A stretch of 64,000 nucleotides of DNA from Enoplolaimus lenunculus (Eukaryota; Nematoda; Enoplea; Enoplida; Thoracostomopsidae): positions 299,501 to 363,500 of the forward strand of contig JASANG010003380.1 of the NCBI GenBank assembly GCA_030248215.1, read 5' to 3'. The stretch's first letter is position 1, and every line of letters begins with the position of its first letter. The notes under the pieces are model-generated. The model saw only the letters and a list, made by a program, of their open reading frames with translations, was not told where the DNA came from and made no database searches. The position numbers were made by a program, and so were the translations under genes. This document shows, piece after piece, positions 34,401 to 46,314 of this stretch.

Positions 34401-37400
34401 GCCTCCCAGTGCTGCTTTCTCATTTTTTGTGTTTGGTTGTTTTTCATAGGTGTAAGAAAGAAGTCGGCTACGGTAAATTTTGAGTTTTGCAAAATGTTCT
34501 CCCGGATACAGATGGCTAGAGGTTTCAGCGGTACCAGGGAACGAGGGAAAAATTTAACGTGCTTAATCTGTATCATTTTTAATAAATAAAATATAGGTGT
34601 CCAGTTTACATGCGTAAACCCACATATTTTCTGGGAACTGCTAAACTTTTTGTTGCAGATTTGGCATTGCGATAGTTGTTTATCTCTTGTTTTTCTTTGT
34701 TTTCGACGCTTTAATCCCCGTTGAACAAGGCCGTTTTAGTTATTTCTGCCTCGGACTGGCTCGAATCGCGACCGGGCGAGTTCAAGTTAGAATTTGTTAT
34801 TGTCAGAACCTAGGGGTTCTTTTTCTTTTTAAATCATTCTTTTTAATTTTGCCGACAAGTGCGCATAAAAATTTTTATAGTCCAAGAAATGTATGGTGTG
34901 GATCCCCCGTTTTCTTTATTGTTCGGACATGGGGGTTCTTTTTCTTTTTGATCCATTGATTTTTGCCGACAAAAATTTCTACAATCCTAGAAATGGACGG
35001 TGCGTCTCCCCGTTTTTTTTCATTTTCTGTCCAACACTTTTTTACCAAGAATTTGTTTTTCCCGCACTTTCGATTTTTCCTGCCCAGTTTTCGGTACATC
35101 ACACGTTGAATATACGATTTGAAGTGGCTGTTGATATATATTTGTCGAATTTATGCCCATTTTATTGTTCTCCAAACTCACTCTATTTTTTGCATCATTT
35201 CTTAACACTACAAGATCTTCATCTTTCATGCTTTACTTTGCCTCCATTCTTCATGCTTAGTGGCATTGCCATGTGTCCAAGTGAAAAATTGTACTTCTCC
35301 TTGAGGAAAATGGTCCTTTAAAGACTTACATTTTTAACTATAACGCTTGTGTGTGAAATATTTTAAGCTTCGAATATATATCTTATTTTCTAGTCTAAAT
35401 TGCATAGTGTCTGTGCCAAACAGAAGAAATATGTATGCAAATATAAAATATATTTAGCTCCACCCGCGTTTTTTTTGTTGGATAGGGCTTCCTATCCGTC
35501 AAGGTTTGATTAGTTTTTGCAAAGGAATAAGTTTTAAGTAAAGTTCTAAACTAAGGTAGGCATTGAGTGCTTGCGGAGACATTCTAAGGTCACAAAATGG
35601 AATGGAAAAGTGCGTGAGAACCAATGTCGAAAACTCTAATTCTTTCCTGTTCCTAGTAATTTTCTCCCAGAAAGATCTTGCTAGTGTATTTTTTATAGAA
35701 AAAGAAGTTAAATTTTGCCGCGAAATTTTATCTTGCATCGTTTTTCTGCGGAAAGATCGGTTAACGTTATTATTATTTTGTCTTGATGCATTTTCAGAAA
35801 GCAGCAGCAGCAGCGAAGATGTCTACGATTTTAACAGCGGTGATTCTGTTAATTTCGATAAATATGTTCCGAATGGAGACTGCTTAAAATGTAAGATTCA
35901 GCAAAATCTTAGTGGTGTACTTTAAAAATACATAGATTTCTGCACAACCTTAAGTGGTGGTAAAGCCCTTTAAATCTTAGAATTTGTTTAAAAATCTCGA
36001 GGGTATCTTGTCTGGTATGGTGAGTTTGTGTAAATTAAAATACTACAGAACGAATGAATGCAAAAGTAAAATCAATGACCTTATCTTCAGTCTTTCTTAT
36101 CATTAGGTCTGCAGAATACGTGGCTTGCCTATATATCATTTACAGAGCGCATCCATCAAGCTGAAACGTTCAGCCCATGGAATACTTAAAATTTTGGCAT
36201 GCACACTGCTTGCTCACATTGAACACACAATCTACTCAAATTTATACTCTACAAATTTGGTATTTCCATATTTTCTCCAACACAAGTGTTAGGATGATAG
36301 AAGACAAAAATCCCCCATTTACTGCCAACTTTTTTCGTAACCCAGCCCCAATCCTAAACTTATGCCAAACCTTATATTCTATAAAACCTAACAAAACCAA
36401 ATATTAAATCTCACATATGTGCAACTTGGACTTTTTGGTGAAATGGGTAGTAATTATACAAGCACCGAAAATCCTGTGTCATGTTCTTTGGAGTGAAAAT
36501 AACGGTTAAGACTGAATTTTACATTGTGATTATGTTCAAACACTTTCGCATAGATTTTGGTCGTCAAAAGATGAACGATGTAGTTGAAGTTATTCCGGGT
36601 TCCAAATCACGTTGGTCAAATGTTGCTAAACCAGCTGATTTCGGTTCGGCAATTACCGTACTACATCCATACAAGGAATCCTTGGCTCTCTTGAATGAAG
36701 GTGTGTTTTGCTCTATCAGATAACAATTTTTTGGCGGTTGTCTTTATTGGTAAAGCATGTGGTAGAAAGAGCTGCAAACTTTGTTCAAAATTATACTTTA
36801 TGCACATGTAATTTTATAAAGATATTATGGGCTTGACCTGCAAGCCGTACGTTCAATGTCAATTAATAACTCAACTCTTAATATTTTATCAATATTGCAA
36901 AATCATGCGATACACCACAATTATGTTCGATTTGCATTAATATTTAAATAAATATGTACCTGATTTGAATATTTCATAGTTCGCGTAAGCATATACCTGT
37001 ACCAGTTAGCAACAAAACGTAATACACCTATTGAATATTGTTTTTTGACACATCGGCTGTTAGGAATATGAAAAATGGTAAAAGATTGGAGTAGATTAGG
37101 TCTTTTATTATTTACAATAGTTTGTTTCAGGTAACGCTAACAAGAATGAAACTAACCCAGTGGCGGAAACTTTACGCTACACGATGGAAGGCCAAAATCG
37201 TTGCAATGGTAGTCCAAATGAATCCATGACACCACGTCAGTTATCTCCCAGAAATGAGTTGGGAAACCAGGTTACGAAATCATGCGGTATACTACAATCA
37301 GGTTGGCTTTAACACTAATATACAAATAAATATTTACCTGAGATGAATATCTTAAAGTTCGATTGATTGAGCATTACCTAAACCAGTTAGCAGCAATATG

Positions 37401-38107
37401 CAATCATTTAGCAGCAATATGTATATAATACTTACTACATATTGTTTTCGACACGTCCGGCCACTTGGAATGCAAAAGCAAATATCAAAGATACAAGTAG
37501 ATTAGGTCTTTTATTATTTACAATAAATTGTTTCAGGTAACATTAACATGGACGAAACTAACTTGGCTGCTGAAACTTTACAGTACACGGTGGAAGGCCA
37601 AAATCGTTGCAATGGTAGTCTAAAAAAACCCGTGACATCACATCAGTTATCGCCCAGAAATGAGTTGGGAAACCAGGTTACGAAATCATGCGATATACCA
37701 GAGTTAGGTTAGTTTTACATTACCATTTAAATAAATATCTACCTGTGAGTTGAATATCTTATAGTTCACATGAGCATATACCTGCACCACAGTAACAAGA
37801 TGTAATATGATATAGTAAATATTGTTTTTAACACATCGGCCACTTGGAATACAAATATGATCAGATATTGACGTAGGTTAGCCCTTTTATTACAATTGTT
37901 TTAGGTTACGCTAACACGAATGAAACTAACCTGGCGGTTGAAACTTTACAGTGCACAGTAGAAGTCCAAAATCGTTGCACTAATAGTCCAAATGAATTGG
38001 TGACACCAGATCAGTTATCATCCAGCAACGAGTTGGGAACCCACGTTACGATTACAGAACGATTAGGTTCGTTTTACATTAATATTCAAATAATATAAAA
38101 ATATTTA

Positions 38108-38162
<55 letters not shown>

Positions 38163-41100
38163 TATATATAAATATATATATTATATATATCAGATATATT
38201 AGATATATATATATATTCCTGCACCAGTTAGCAATAATATATATACCTGCACCAGTTAGCAATAATTTGTAATATATATCTACTAAATGTTGTTTTTTAA
38301 CATATCGGCCGCTTGGAATACAAATAATAAGATCATAGACTGTAGTACAGTTGCCCTTTTACTATTTACAATTATTTCAGGTAGTGCTCAAACGAACGTA
38401 CCTGAACCGTCGACTGAAGCTTTACAGCATACGCCAGAAAACCAAAATGATTGCAATGATGGTTCAAATAAACCCGTTACACCAGATCAGTTACCATCCA
38501 CAAATGAATTGGCAAGCCGCGCTACTACAATATACGATACACCACAACTAGGTTGGTTTCACAATATACAGTTAAATATAATACGAGTTGATTGGACTTG
38601 CTGTCATCTGCGTGTATGTGCGTGAAGGCTAAGGAACTGATATTTTCTTCACTAGTTGTGTTTCGTAAAGTAAGTCTTAAGTTTGCGCGGTATCGTACGT
38701 GGATAATTTTTGTACAGCACCGCACGGGGACGTACGGGGACGCACCGTGCGGGATGATGACGGACGGCGCCGTACGGTATACTGACCCCATACGGCGCTG
38801 TCCGTCGTCAAAAGTATAGCGCCACCTCTAAGTCGACGCATGGCTGCGAAAGATCGTTCGGCTGTCGCCTTGCTGACTGGTATGGTACAAATGAGATCAT
38901 AACAAACGGAAATAATTGTTGTCTTAAAGTTCGCTCATTGGCTTGCGCTGATTGAATTGCAAACAAAATGCAATATTTGAGCAAGAGACCGTTCACAACA
39001 TGAGAGTTCTCTATACCGTCTTTTAGATGATCAAGTTAGAGGCATATTTTTCCATGCATTTGCTTTTTCAGGCAAAATGCATAGGGCATCGTTTAGTTCA
39101 CTAGAGGGCGCCACATGTTCGTAAGAACTAATCAACGCGAGTAACACTAATTCTGAACCTAAATGTTGTGTATATAGGACCCCTCTTTTTCAAGTTTCTG
39201 CATACACCGCTGGCCGTTAGGAATGAAAAGTATGGTCAAAGATTATAGTAGGTTAGCCCTTCATATACAGTTGCTTCAGGTAACGATCACACGAATGCAA
39301 TTAATCCGGCGACTGCAACTTTACAGCGCACACCGGAAAGCCACAATTGTTGTAATGTTGCTTTAAATGAACCAGTGACAAAAGATCAGTTATCATCCAA
39401 CAATGAGTTGGGAAACCACGTTACGAATACAGCACGATTAGGTTGGTTTTACATTAATATTAAAATAAATATTTACCTGAGTTAAATATCTTTCAATTCA
39501 GTTTAATATATATACATATATATAGATAGATATATATAGATATATATTTATATATATAGATATATATAAATATATATATATATATAAATATATATATAGA
39601 GATATATAGATATATAAATAAATATATATACATATATATACATATATATATATATTCCTGCACCAGTTAGCAATAATTTGTAATATATATATCTACTAAA
39701 TGTTGTTTTTTAACATATCGGCCGCTTGGAATACAAATAATAAGATCATAGACTGTAGTACAGTTGCCCTTTTACTATTTACAATTATTTCAGGTAGTGC
39801 TCAAACGAACGTACCTGAACCGTCGACTGAAGCTTTACAGCATACGCCAGAAAACCAAAATGATTGCAATGATGGTTCAAATAAACCCGTTACACCAGAT
39901 CAGTTACCATCCACAAATGAATTGGCAAGCCGCGCTACTACAATATACGATACACCACAACTAGGTTGGTTTCACAATATACAGTTAAATATAATACGAG
40001 TTGATTGGACTTGCTGTCATCTGCGTGTATGTGCGTGAAGGCTAAGGAACTGATATTTTCTTCACTAGTTGTGTTTCGTAAAGTAAGTCTTAAGTTTGCG
40101 CGGTATCGTACGTGGATAATTTTTGTACAGCACCGCACGGGGACGTACGGGGACGCACCGTGCGGGATGATGACGGACGGCGCCGTACGGTATACTGACC
40201 CCATACGGCGCTGTCCGTCGTCAAAAGTATAGCGCCACCTCTAAGTCGACGCATGGCTGCGAAAGATCGTTCGGCTGTCGCCTTGCTGACTGGTATGGTA
40301 CAAATGAGATCATAACAAACGGAAATAATTGTTGTCTTAAAGTTCGCTCATTGGCTTGCGCTGATTGAATTGCAAACAAAATGCAATATTTGAGCAAGAG
40401 ACCGTTCACAACATGAGAGTTCTCTATACCGTCTTTTAGATGATCAAGTTAGAGGCATATTTTTCCATGCATTTGCTTTTTCAGGCAAAATGCATAGGGC
40501 ATCGTTTAGTTCACTAGAGGGCGCCACATGTTCGTAAGAACTAATCAACGCGAGTATCACTAATTCTGAACCTAAATGTTGTGTATATAGGACCCCTCTT
40601 TTTCATGTTTCTGCATACACCGCTGGCCGTTAGGAATGAAAAGTATGGTCAAAGATTATAGTAGGTTAGCCCTTCATATACAGTTGCTTTAGGTAACGAT
40701 CACACGAATACAATTAATCCGGCGACTGCAACTTTACAGCGCACACCGGAAAGCCACAATTGTTGTAATGTTGCTTTAAATGAACCAGTGACAAAAGATC
40801 AGTTATCATCCAACAATGAGTTGGGAAACCACGTTACGAAATCATGCGGTATACTACAATCAAACTGGCTTTAACGTTAAAATATTCAAATAAATAATTA
40901 CCTGAGTTGCATCTGTCAATTCAGCATATACCTGTTTATACCACGTCGCAGCAATATGTAATATCTACTAAATATTGTTTTTGACACACCGGCCATTGGT
41001 TAAAAATTAGAGTAAATTTGTCTGATATTTACAATTGGTTCGGGGAACCCTGACACGAATGCAGCTAACCCGGCGGCTGAAATTTTACAGCACACATCGG

Positions 41101-44100
41101 AAAGCCAAAATGGTTGCAGTTATGGTCAAAATAAACCGTATTACATTTTATTTAAATAGGATTATTAGTTTACAGTATAAGTTTACCTGAACCAGTCCTT
41201 AGTAGTAATAGATTCCTATCCTACCAGCTTGTTGTGGATAAAAAGGAAAAGTATTTATTTATGTGTATATATGCCTAAATTTTTAGGTAATCTGCGGTGG
41301 AAATTAACTAACTGGACAACTGAAAATTCGCAGTATCCGCTTGAAGGAAATATTCGTTGCAGTGAAGTTGAAACTCAACCTAACGATGGTAACATTTCTT
41401 TTCGATAAAATATATAGCTAGAATTGATAAACTCAGCCGGCTAGCAAAAATCGAAGTATCTAGTTATTTGAACTTCAAGCGTTTTTATAGGAACAAAATA
41501 TCAAGCCATAATTTATGAAAAGAAATCTAAGTATTGGAAAAGCGCGTTATATATTACAATTATGTGTGTTCTTGTTTTAAGATGTAGTGTACACGTCGAA
41601 AATTAGAGACCACATTCATTACCTAATCAGCGGAAGTTTGAGCAATGATTTTACGGAAACAGAAAGTAGGTTTACGTCACGTGTATACATTAATGTTTTC
41701 ACGTTAATGTGTTATATGCTATTTTGTTTGTTCACAGCACGTAAATCTACAACAGAACTTGCTTTTTTGCTTCTTCCAAACAAACAATGCCATGTATACA
41801 CAAAAACACCCAATCACTTCCTGTGTTGCAAAAGTGTTGATATATGTATATATTCGAGTGCTCATCATGACAGCAACTTTAAAACTTGGTTTTCGGCGGT
41901 ATATAATTTACTAAATCTATATACAAAGCGGGTGTTTGGCTTTCAATGATTCCCACACCTTTACGGTGGGTGATTATCAAACAGTAAAAATAGACGAGAA
42001 TTGTAAACTGCGTCAACATGAAGCATGTCTATAATAAGAGTTTTCCTACTCTGATTTCTTGATTTCAATCGTCCAGAAATGAAAAGTCTACAAAAATCAC
42101 AACACGCTGGGTAGATTACATTCTTTTCTAAGCACACAATGTATAGATAACCTACCCAGTTGCATACCTTTCTCTACACACAGTGGATATCTTTGTCGTA
42201 ACGTATGTGGTTTTTAGTTTTTTCAGTACATATTTCCAGGTTTGCTGCACCCTGAACTTAGAGATAAAGTAGAAGCCATAGTCACAGAAGCAATCGTTGA
42301 GGCGCTGAATTGTGATGGTAACCTTAAAAACAGAATTAAGGTTTGGGCTAGCCACCATGGGCATTTCCTCAAGTTAAAATTTTATATGCATTGGACTATC
42401 CCAATACGGAATTGGGCTGACTTGCCCTTTGGGTTCAGGTATTTTCACCTATGTATAATTCAAGTTGTAGATCGCTTTGCTTCTTGCCAATTACCAAAGC
42501 AAGTTGAGGCAGAATTATCCAAATAAACAAAAAACCAAAACAAACGCTGAGTGCAAAGCGTGGGATCGTGATCGTATAAAATCAGTTCTTATTGGAAGAC
42601 ACTGGCCAGTCAGTTTACTAACAGTTTAGCATTATGCTGAATTTATCACACACTATTATTTTTTTAGAAAACCTAGCTGCTGTTGGTTCCACCAAACTCA
42701 TTAGCGCAAAAGCTGCAGAGTTCATAACACATAAAACAAACGCAACGTACAGCAATGAGAGCTTCACCGAAAAAGAACAAGGTACGCATAGCGTGAGCCG
42801 TGGTATATATTCGGTCTTTCAGCTATATTTGAGCTCCTGTTTCCAACAATATATTCAACTAGGCATGAATGGCAATAACAGTAATACAATGAGCGGACAT
42901 TGCTACCTGGATCCATTTGTTTTATTTTGGTGAGCACTATGATCATACAGCTGTTTAATTAGGGAATGTGTTCAACTCTAAATATTTCTCTGTAAGGAAT
43001 GCAAAGTTATGGGTCTAATACTAGCTGGTGATAGGTGCCAAACATAACCGAGAATATGGGTGCTAGCTTTACCGATTCCGGTTTTGGTTCCGACAAAGAT
43101 TGTTTCCATCTGGGATGTCGCTTTTGACAAAATCGAGGTAACTCGTTGGTAGCGTTGCAATGAGTAACAGAGATAATTATTGCCAATTTTGTTTCAGAAA
43201 TATTTTTAAAATCGTGTGATAAAAAGATGAAAACAGTGGTGGAATGGCTGCTTGGTGAAACAATCCGTCATCCTGGTAAGCGCTGGCATAACAGAAATTG
43301 TTGTCCAACTTGTTCACACAATGCGTATATACATATATGTATATGTATGTATTTATATTGTACTTTACTGAAAGATAGGCGTAGTAGGAAAGTAGCGTGT
43401 ATGTCTGCCACATTTCGTCGATCCCTCCCCAACATATCGATAATACAAAACGATTATTGAGTTCTTCAGTTGTCGCTGTTAATACTCGTGGGTGACATGT
43501 TGTTTGATTGAAAAGGAAAAGTTTTCGGTTTAAATATCTGAAAAACTAAACTATATATCAATAAATAGAATGCGATGTGTAGGTAGACTATCTTTTGAAC
43601 TTTAGACTACGATATGTACAGTATTGATGAAAGTGCTGAAAATACCACGCCCGTTTGTAAACAAATACAGCCAAAGCTTGTGTCAGAAGACTTAAATAGC
43701 AAATCCACAAATGGAAATCAAACTGGTTAGAAACTTTTGTGCATTTCTATGTATTAAAGTTAATGTAACAATAATTGTAGCAGATTTTTTAGATCTCGTA
43801 TTCAATAGCGGATCCAATCTAAATGAGGTGCACTCCGGCCTAAACCCCCATCAGGAAACAAACCAGAGGTTTTTGTATTAAGGTTTTGTTTAGTGGAAAG
43901 GTATTGGTCGGTTTCTCGCTCGTTTCGTTTGCAATTTTAATAAGTATTAGTTATATCTGGCGCAGCTTCTTTTAAAAATTTGCGGACATGCCAATGTCTT
44001 GATTGAATGTAAACACTTTTCTTGCTAGGTACTTTCCCTATAAAGCAGGTAAGGTGTGCGGCTGCGTAAATTGTGCATGCTTCGGAAAGTTTCAGTTCCC

Positions 44101-44769
44101 GCTATTCCTTTTAAATGATGTACTTTTAATTCACTTCATAATTTTTTGTAAACCTGAAAACCTATGCCGCTTTCAGAAAATACAACGGAAGCAACCAAAA
44201 ATAAAATTGAATCAAGTGGGAAAATTCGAAATGCAAAGTTTCCGGTAAGCAGTGCTAGAAGAAACAGCAGCCGGATTCCGTTTTTAAACGCCTCGACCAA
44301 TAATGGTTTTGAATTGAACTACGAACTGTTGAATAAAGATCCCGAATACTTGTACATTTTTAACCACGCCGCCGATCAAATTGGGAGAGGTGTAAAAACA
44401 CTATGCCGTATTTCAGCAGGTTCCATTGTGCTAGAATATTCCGGAGAGTTGATCTCGAAAACTGTCGGCAGGCAAAGGGAAGCTGAATATGCAGCCGAAG
44501 GGAAGGGCAATTATCTTTTTTACTTCAAAAATCCGTTAACACAAACAACTTGGTGTGTTGACGCTACTACCGAAAGTGGCAGGCTAGGCAGATTAGTTAA
44601 CCACTCAAAATCGAGTAGAAATATCAAACCAATGTTAGTCGTTCATAAAAGCACTCCACACATTATGTTTCGTGCATTACGAGACATTGAACCCGGCGAA
44701 GAATTGCTGTATTCATACGGAGAATGGCGTGCAGACGTTGTTAGAAGTTTTCCATGGCTAAAGCATTGA
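28469..44769 (+). CDS. Multi-exon gene, about 1,390 aa, ending in a KMT5A/PR-Set7-like SET domain
   Basis: Exons found by GT-AG sites and phase: 28469-28514, 28574-28672 (end uncertain), 29369-29625, 30973-31334, 31631-31811, 32083-32193, 32517-32723, 33110-33230, 33963-34031, 34450-34530, 35798-35890, 36554-36700, the repeated exons (37131-41388), 41582-41665, 41738-41845 (end uncertain), 42240-42317, 42668-42781, 43198-43275, 43606-43725, 43784-43868, 44029-44048, 44177-44769. From 29369 on every junction agrees in phase. The N-terminus starts [15 protein letters not shown]; a start at 29246 (MTTVC) is an alternative. The middle is mostly Ser/Asn/Glu-rich and probably disordered, with a basic RKRKK segment. 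The last exon is a SET domain. Family knowledge predicts histone H4 lysine-20 monomethylation; that this copy is active is inference. The chain is strong; the first two joins are weaker. Confidence 0.72.
30230..30500 (-). mobile_element. Tandem pair of family A MITE copies, inverted
   Basis: Two consecutive blocks each read GAGCCTAAGCCTAAG, then AGCTTAAACTGAAAC and ATAGAACAGGGCC, about 130 bp apart. They are minus-strand copies of the family A MITE within an intron of the SET gene. Confidence 0.6.
38110..38215. repeat. (TA)n microsatellite
   Basis: TA/GATA-rich run in the intron after exon C. A longer relative lies at 39500-39655, next to the junction of the two duplicate copies. Confidence 0.9.
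38245..40840 (+). repeat. Recent direct duplication (38245-39427 and 39660-40840, offset 1413 bp)
   Basis: The copies are near identical; I count about four substitutions over 1.18 kb. Each covers one D-type and one E-type exon plus their introns. Exons D and D' encode the same protein. The right edge falls inside exon E': its first part matches E and its last part matches exon A, the pattern expected from unequal exchange between repeated exons. Confidence 0.9.
38640..38830. repeat. CGTACGG-rich repeat in an intron (copy at 40053-40243)
   Basis: The block runs from GGACGTACGGGGACGC to CGGCGCTGTCCGTCGTCAAA and ends AAAAGTATAGCGCC. Its end recurs at 54340-54420 in a transposase-gene intron, and a fragment lies at 22970-23050. 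It is probably a small non-autonomous transposon, present twice here because of the 1413-bp duplication. Confidence 0.5.
44177..44769 (+). CDS. SET-domain terminal exon (KMT5A/PR-Set7-like)
   Basis: This exon encodes 196 residues and a stop. The SET domain begins near [20 protein letters not shown] and shows the KMT5A-like series [21 protein letters not shown] (cofactor-binding NHS), [10 protein letters not shown] (catalytic-region tyrosines) and the C-terminal FPWLKH, close to HPWLKH of PR-Set7 as I remember it. No pre-SET or post-SET cysteine clusters are seen, as expected for this subfamily. All key motifs are present, so the domain looks intact. A donor-like GTAAGC lies inside the exon at 44245, before the SET part. 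Confidence 0.92.
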
Positions 44770-45092
44770 GCGACTATTAATTTTGAATTATATTATATAT
44801 ATGTCGCTGGCCAGTCTGATATCCAGGTCAACAATCATATAATTGGCCGAGGTCAATATGGTATTTTAAGTTACAGGATTTTTGCCTATGCTAAACAAGC
44901 CGCTATTAAACTTATTGGTTTAAATCTCAAAACTGCAGAGTGGCATAGGCCAATTAGTACTGGTCTGAACAGATTGGTCTGCTACGTTTATATACCTACG
45001 TGCTGTTTTGTTGAAACGTTCGTGCGTGCAAGATTGTATGTTATATGCCATATTCTGATGTATTCATTTTGTGATATAATGCATGAATTTAG

Positions 45093-45680
45093 GTCGGATG
45101 TCCAACAGAAGTTGATATTTTTAAACTGGATGAAGACCGCAGAATGTCTATTGGAGCACCGACTCGAGCTGAGTTTAAACTAATGGAACGAGAAATTATG
45201 GCTGGCGTCGCATTAGATGACCACCCTATTGATTGCATTCAGAGAATAATTTGCGGACATCTCGGGCTAGATTTTCAGTCAACTCTGTACAGCCAGCGTT
45301 GCTTTAAACCTGTAAATGGAGACCATGTTCAAATTTTGCATACAGGTCACTATCACTGGGTTGTATCGGCTTACATTGGGGGTTGTATTTATGTAGCCGA
45401 CAGCTTGTATAATGACCATTTTACGCCAAAGTTGATTAGTCAATTGGTAGAGCTCTACGGAGCAACTCAAAACAAATGGGAGGCGTTGAACATCGAAAAA
45501 CTTTGCGTCCAGAAACAAGACAATTTTACCGACTGTGGACTGTTTGCTGCAGCAAATGCAATTTCCTTGGCATTTGGCTACGATCCGTCCACCGTCAATT
45601 ACGTTGTTCCAAATATGCGGGCACATTTATGTAAAATTATTCGCAAATGGAAGTTAGAAATGTTTCAAACTTGGAAATGA
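45093..45680 (+). CDS. Ulp1/C48-type SUMO-like cysteine protease exon
   Basis: The exon is open in phase 0 from an acceptor (GAATTTAG) and starts GCPTEVDIFKLDEDRRM. The ATG at 45144 would give 178 residues. Relative to it, the catalytic series is His71 (HYHWVV), Asp86 (YVADSLY), Gln125 and Cys131 (QDNFTDCG), the order of C48/Ulp1 peptidases, which cut SUMO or related modifiers. Upstream exons are not certain. The donor at 44245 in the SET exon would join it in phase, making the protease an alternative 3' end of the SET gene. Otherwise it is a separate gene with a missing first exon. All catalytic residues are present. Confidence 0.8.
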   Translation, partial: VGCPTEVDIFKLDEDRRMSIGAPTRAEFKLMEREIMAGVALDDHPIDCIQRIICGHLGLDFQSTLYSQRCFKPVNGDHVQILHTGHYHWVVSAYIGGCIYVADSLYNDHFTPKLISQLVELYGATQNKWEALNIEKLCVQKQDNFTDCGLFAAANAISLAFGYDPSTVNYVVPNMRAHLCKIIRKWKLEMFQTWK

Positions 45681-46314
45681 ATGTATATCTAAGAAATGGC
45701 AGCTGGTTTGGTAAAATGTTGATAGGTTTAAAAAAGGACAATTTGTAGTAAAATTTATTAATGTGCTATCTTTTCGTATATCTATGCTATTTTTTGGTCA
45801 CTTTTGATTGGCTAGACAATGTTTTAACATTTAATTGCTCTAAAAGACTAACAAAGCAACTCAGTTCTTGCATACTTTGCTCTCTACACGCTTATAAAGT
45901 TATGCTGTCGTAGACTTGAGTTTCGTAAAAAAACTAGCCTAAGTCTTTGTCAAAGACTCTTCCTAAGCCCAAGCGTTTGCCTAACCTCTTCCTAAACCTA
46001 GGCCTTAAGGTAAGGTTAAATGTGGGGGAGTGCACAAGTGATTTCAATTGCAAACGAAAATGAAAATTTTACACTGAAAATTATACAAAAACATCGAAGT
46101 TGTGAAACTGGACTACCTATTTTGTTCCTTTGTGTTTTTCAAGTGTCTTTTGAAGCAGCTTTTACCTGTTGTCAACGGGATTGGAATTTTTGAGACTAAA
46201 ATGTTAGCTCTCTCGCGCTCGATTTATCAATTTGTCCAACTCACACCAGTGCGAATTTTTCAATCCATGTATCTTCATCTTTTACAGTTGGGCAGTTTGA
46301 AAACCCAACGCTAA

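Larger units (their letters stand above)
37131..41388 (+). repeat. Tandem array of about nine copies of one symmetric (phase 1-1) exon
   Basis: Copies: A 37131-37301, B 37537-37707, C 37905-38066, D 38381-38551, E 39280-39441, D' 39794-39964, E' 40693-40863, F from about 41045, G 41287-41388. Each encodes about 54-57 residues in the order AETLQ, one central Cys (NRCNG, NDCND, NCCNV), [13 protein letters not shown], NELGN-x-VT. Exons of 162 or 171 bp can be added without breaking the frame. E' has lost its donor GT and F its acceptor AG, so these two are probably skipped. Introns share blocks such as TACCTGCACCAGTTAGCA, so exon plus intron was the unit duplicated. Confidence 0.85.

Noticed and set aside
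38287-38819. Separate small genes inside 38287-38819 and their exact repeats at 39700-40232
   Set aside because: The coding part is only the repeated exon (38381-38551 and 39794-39964). The other frames are intron or repeat readings copied by the 1413-bp duplication.
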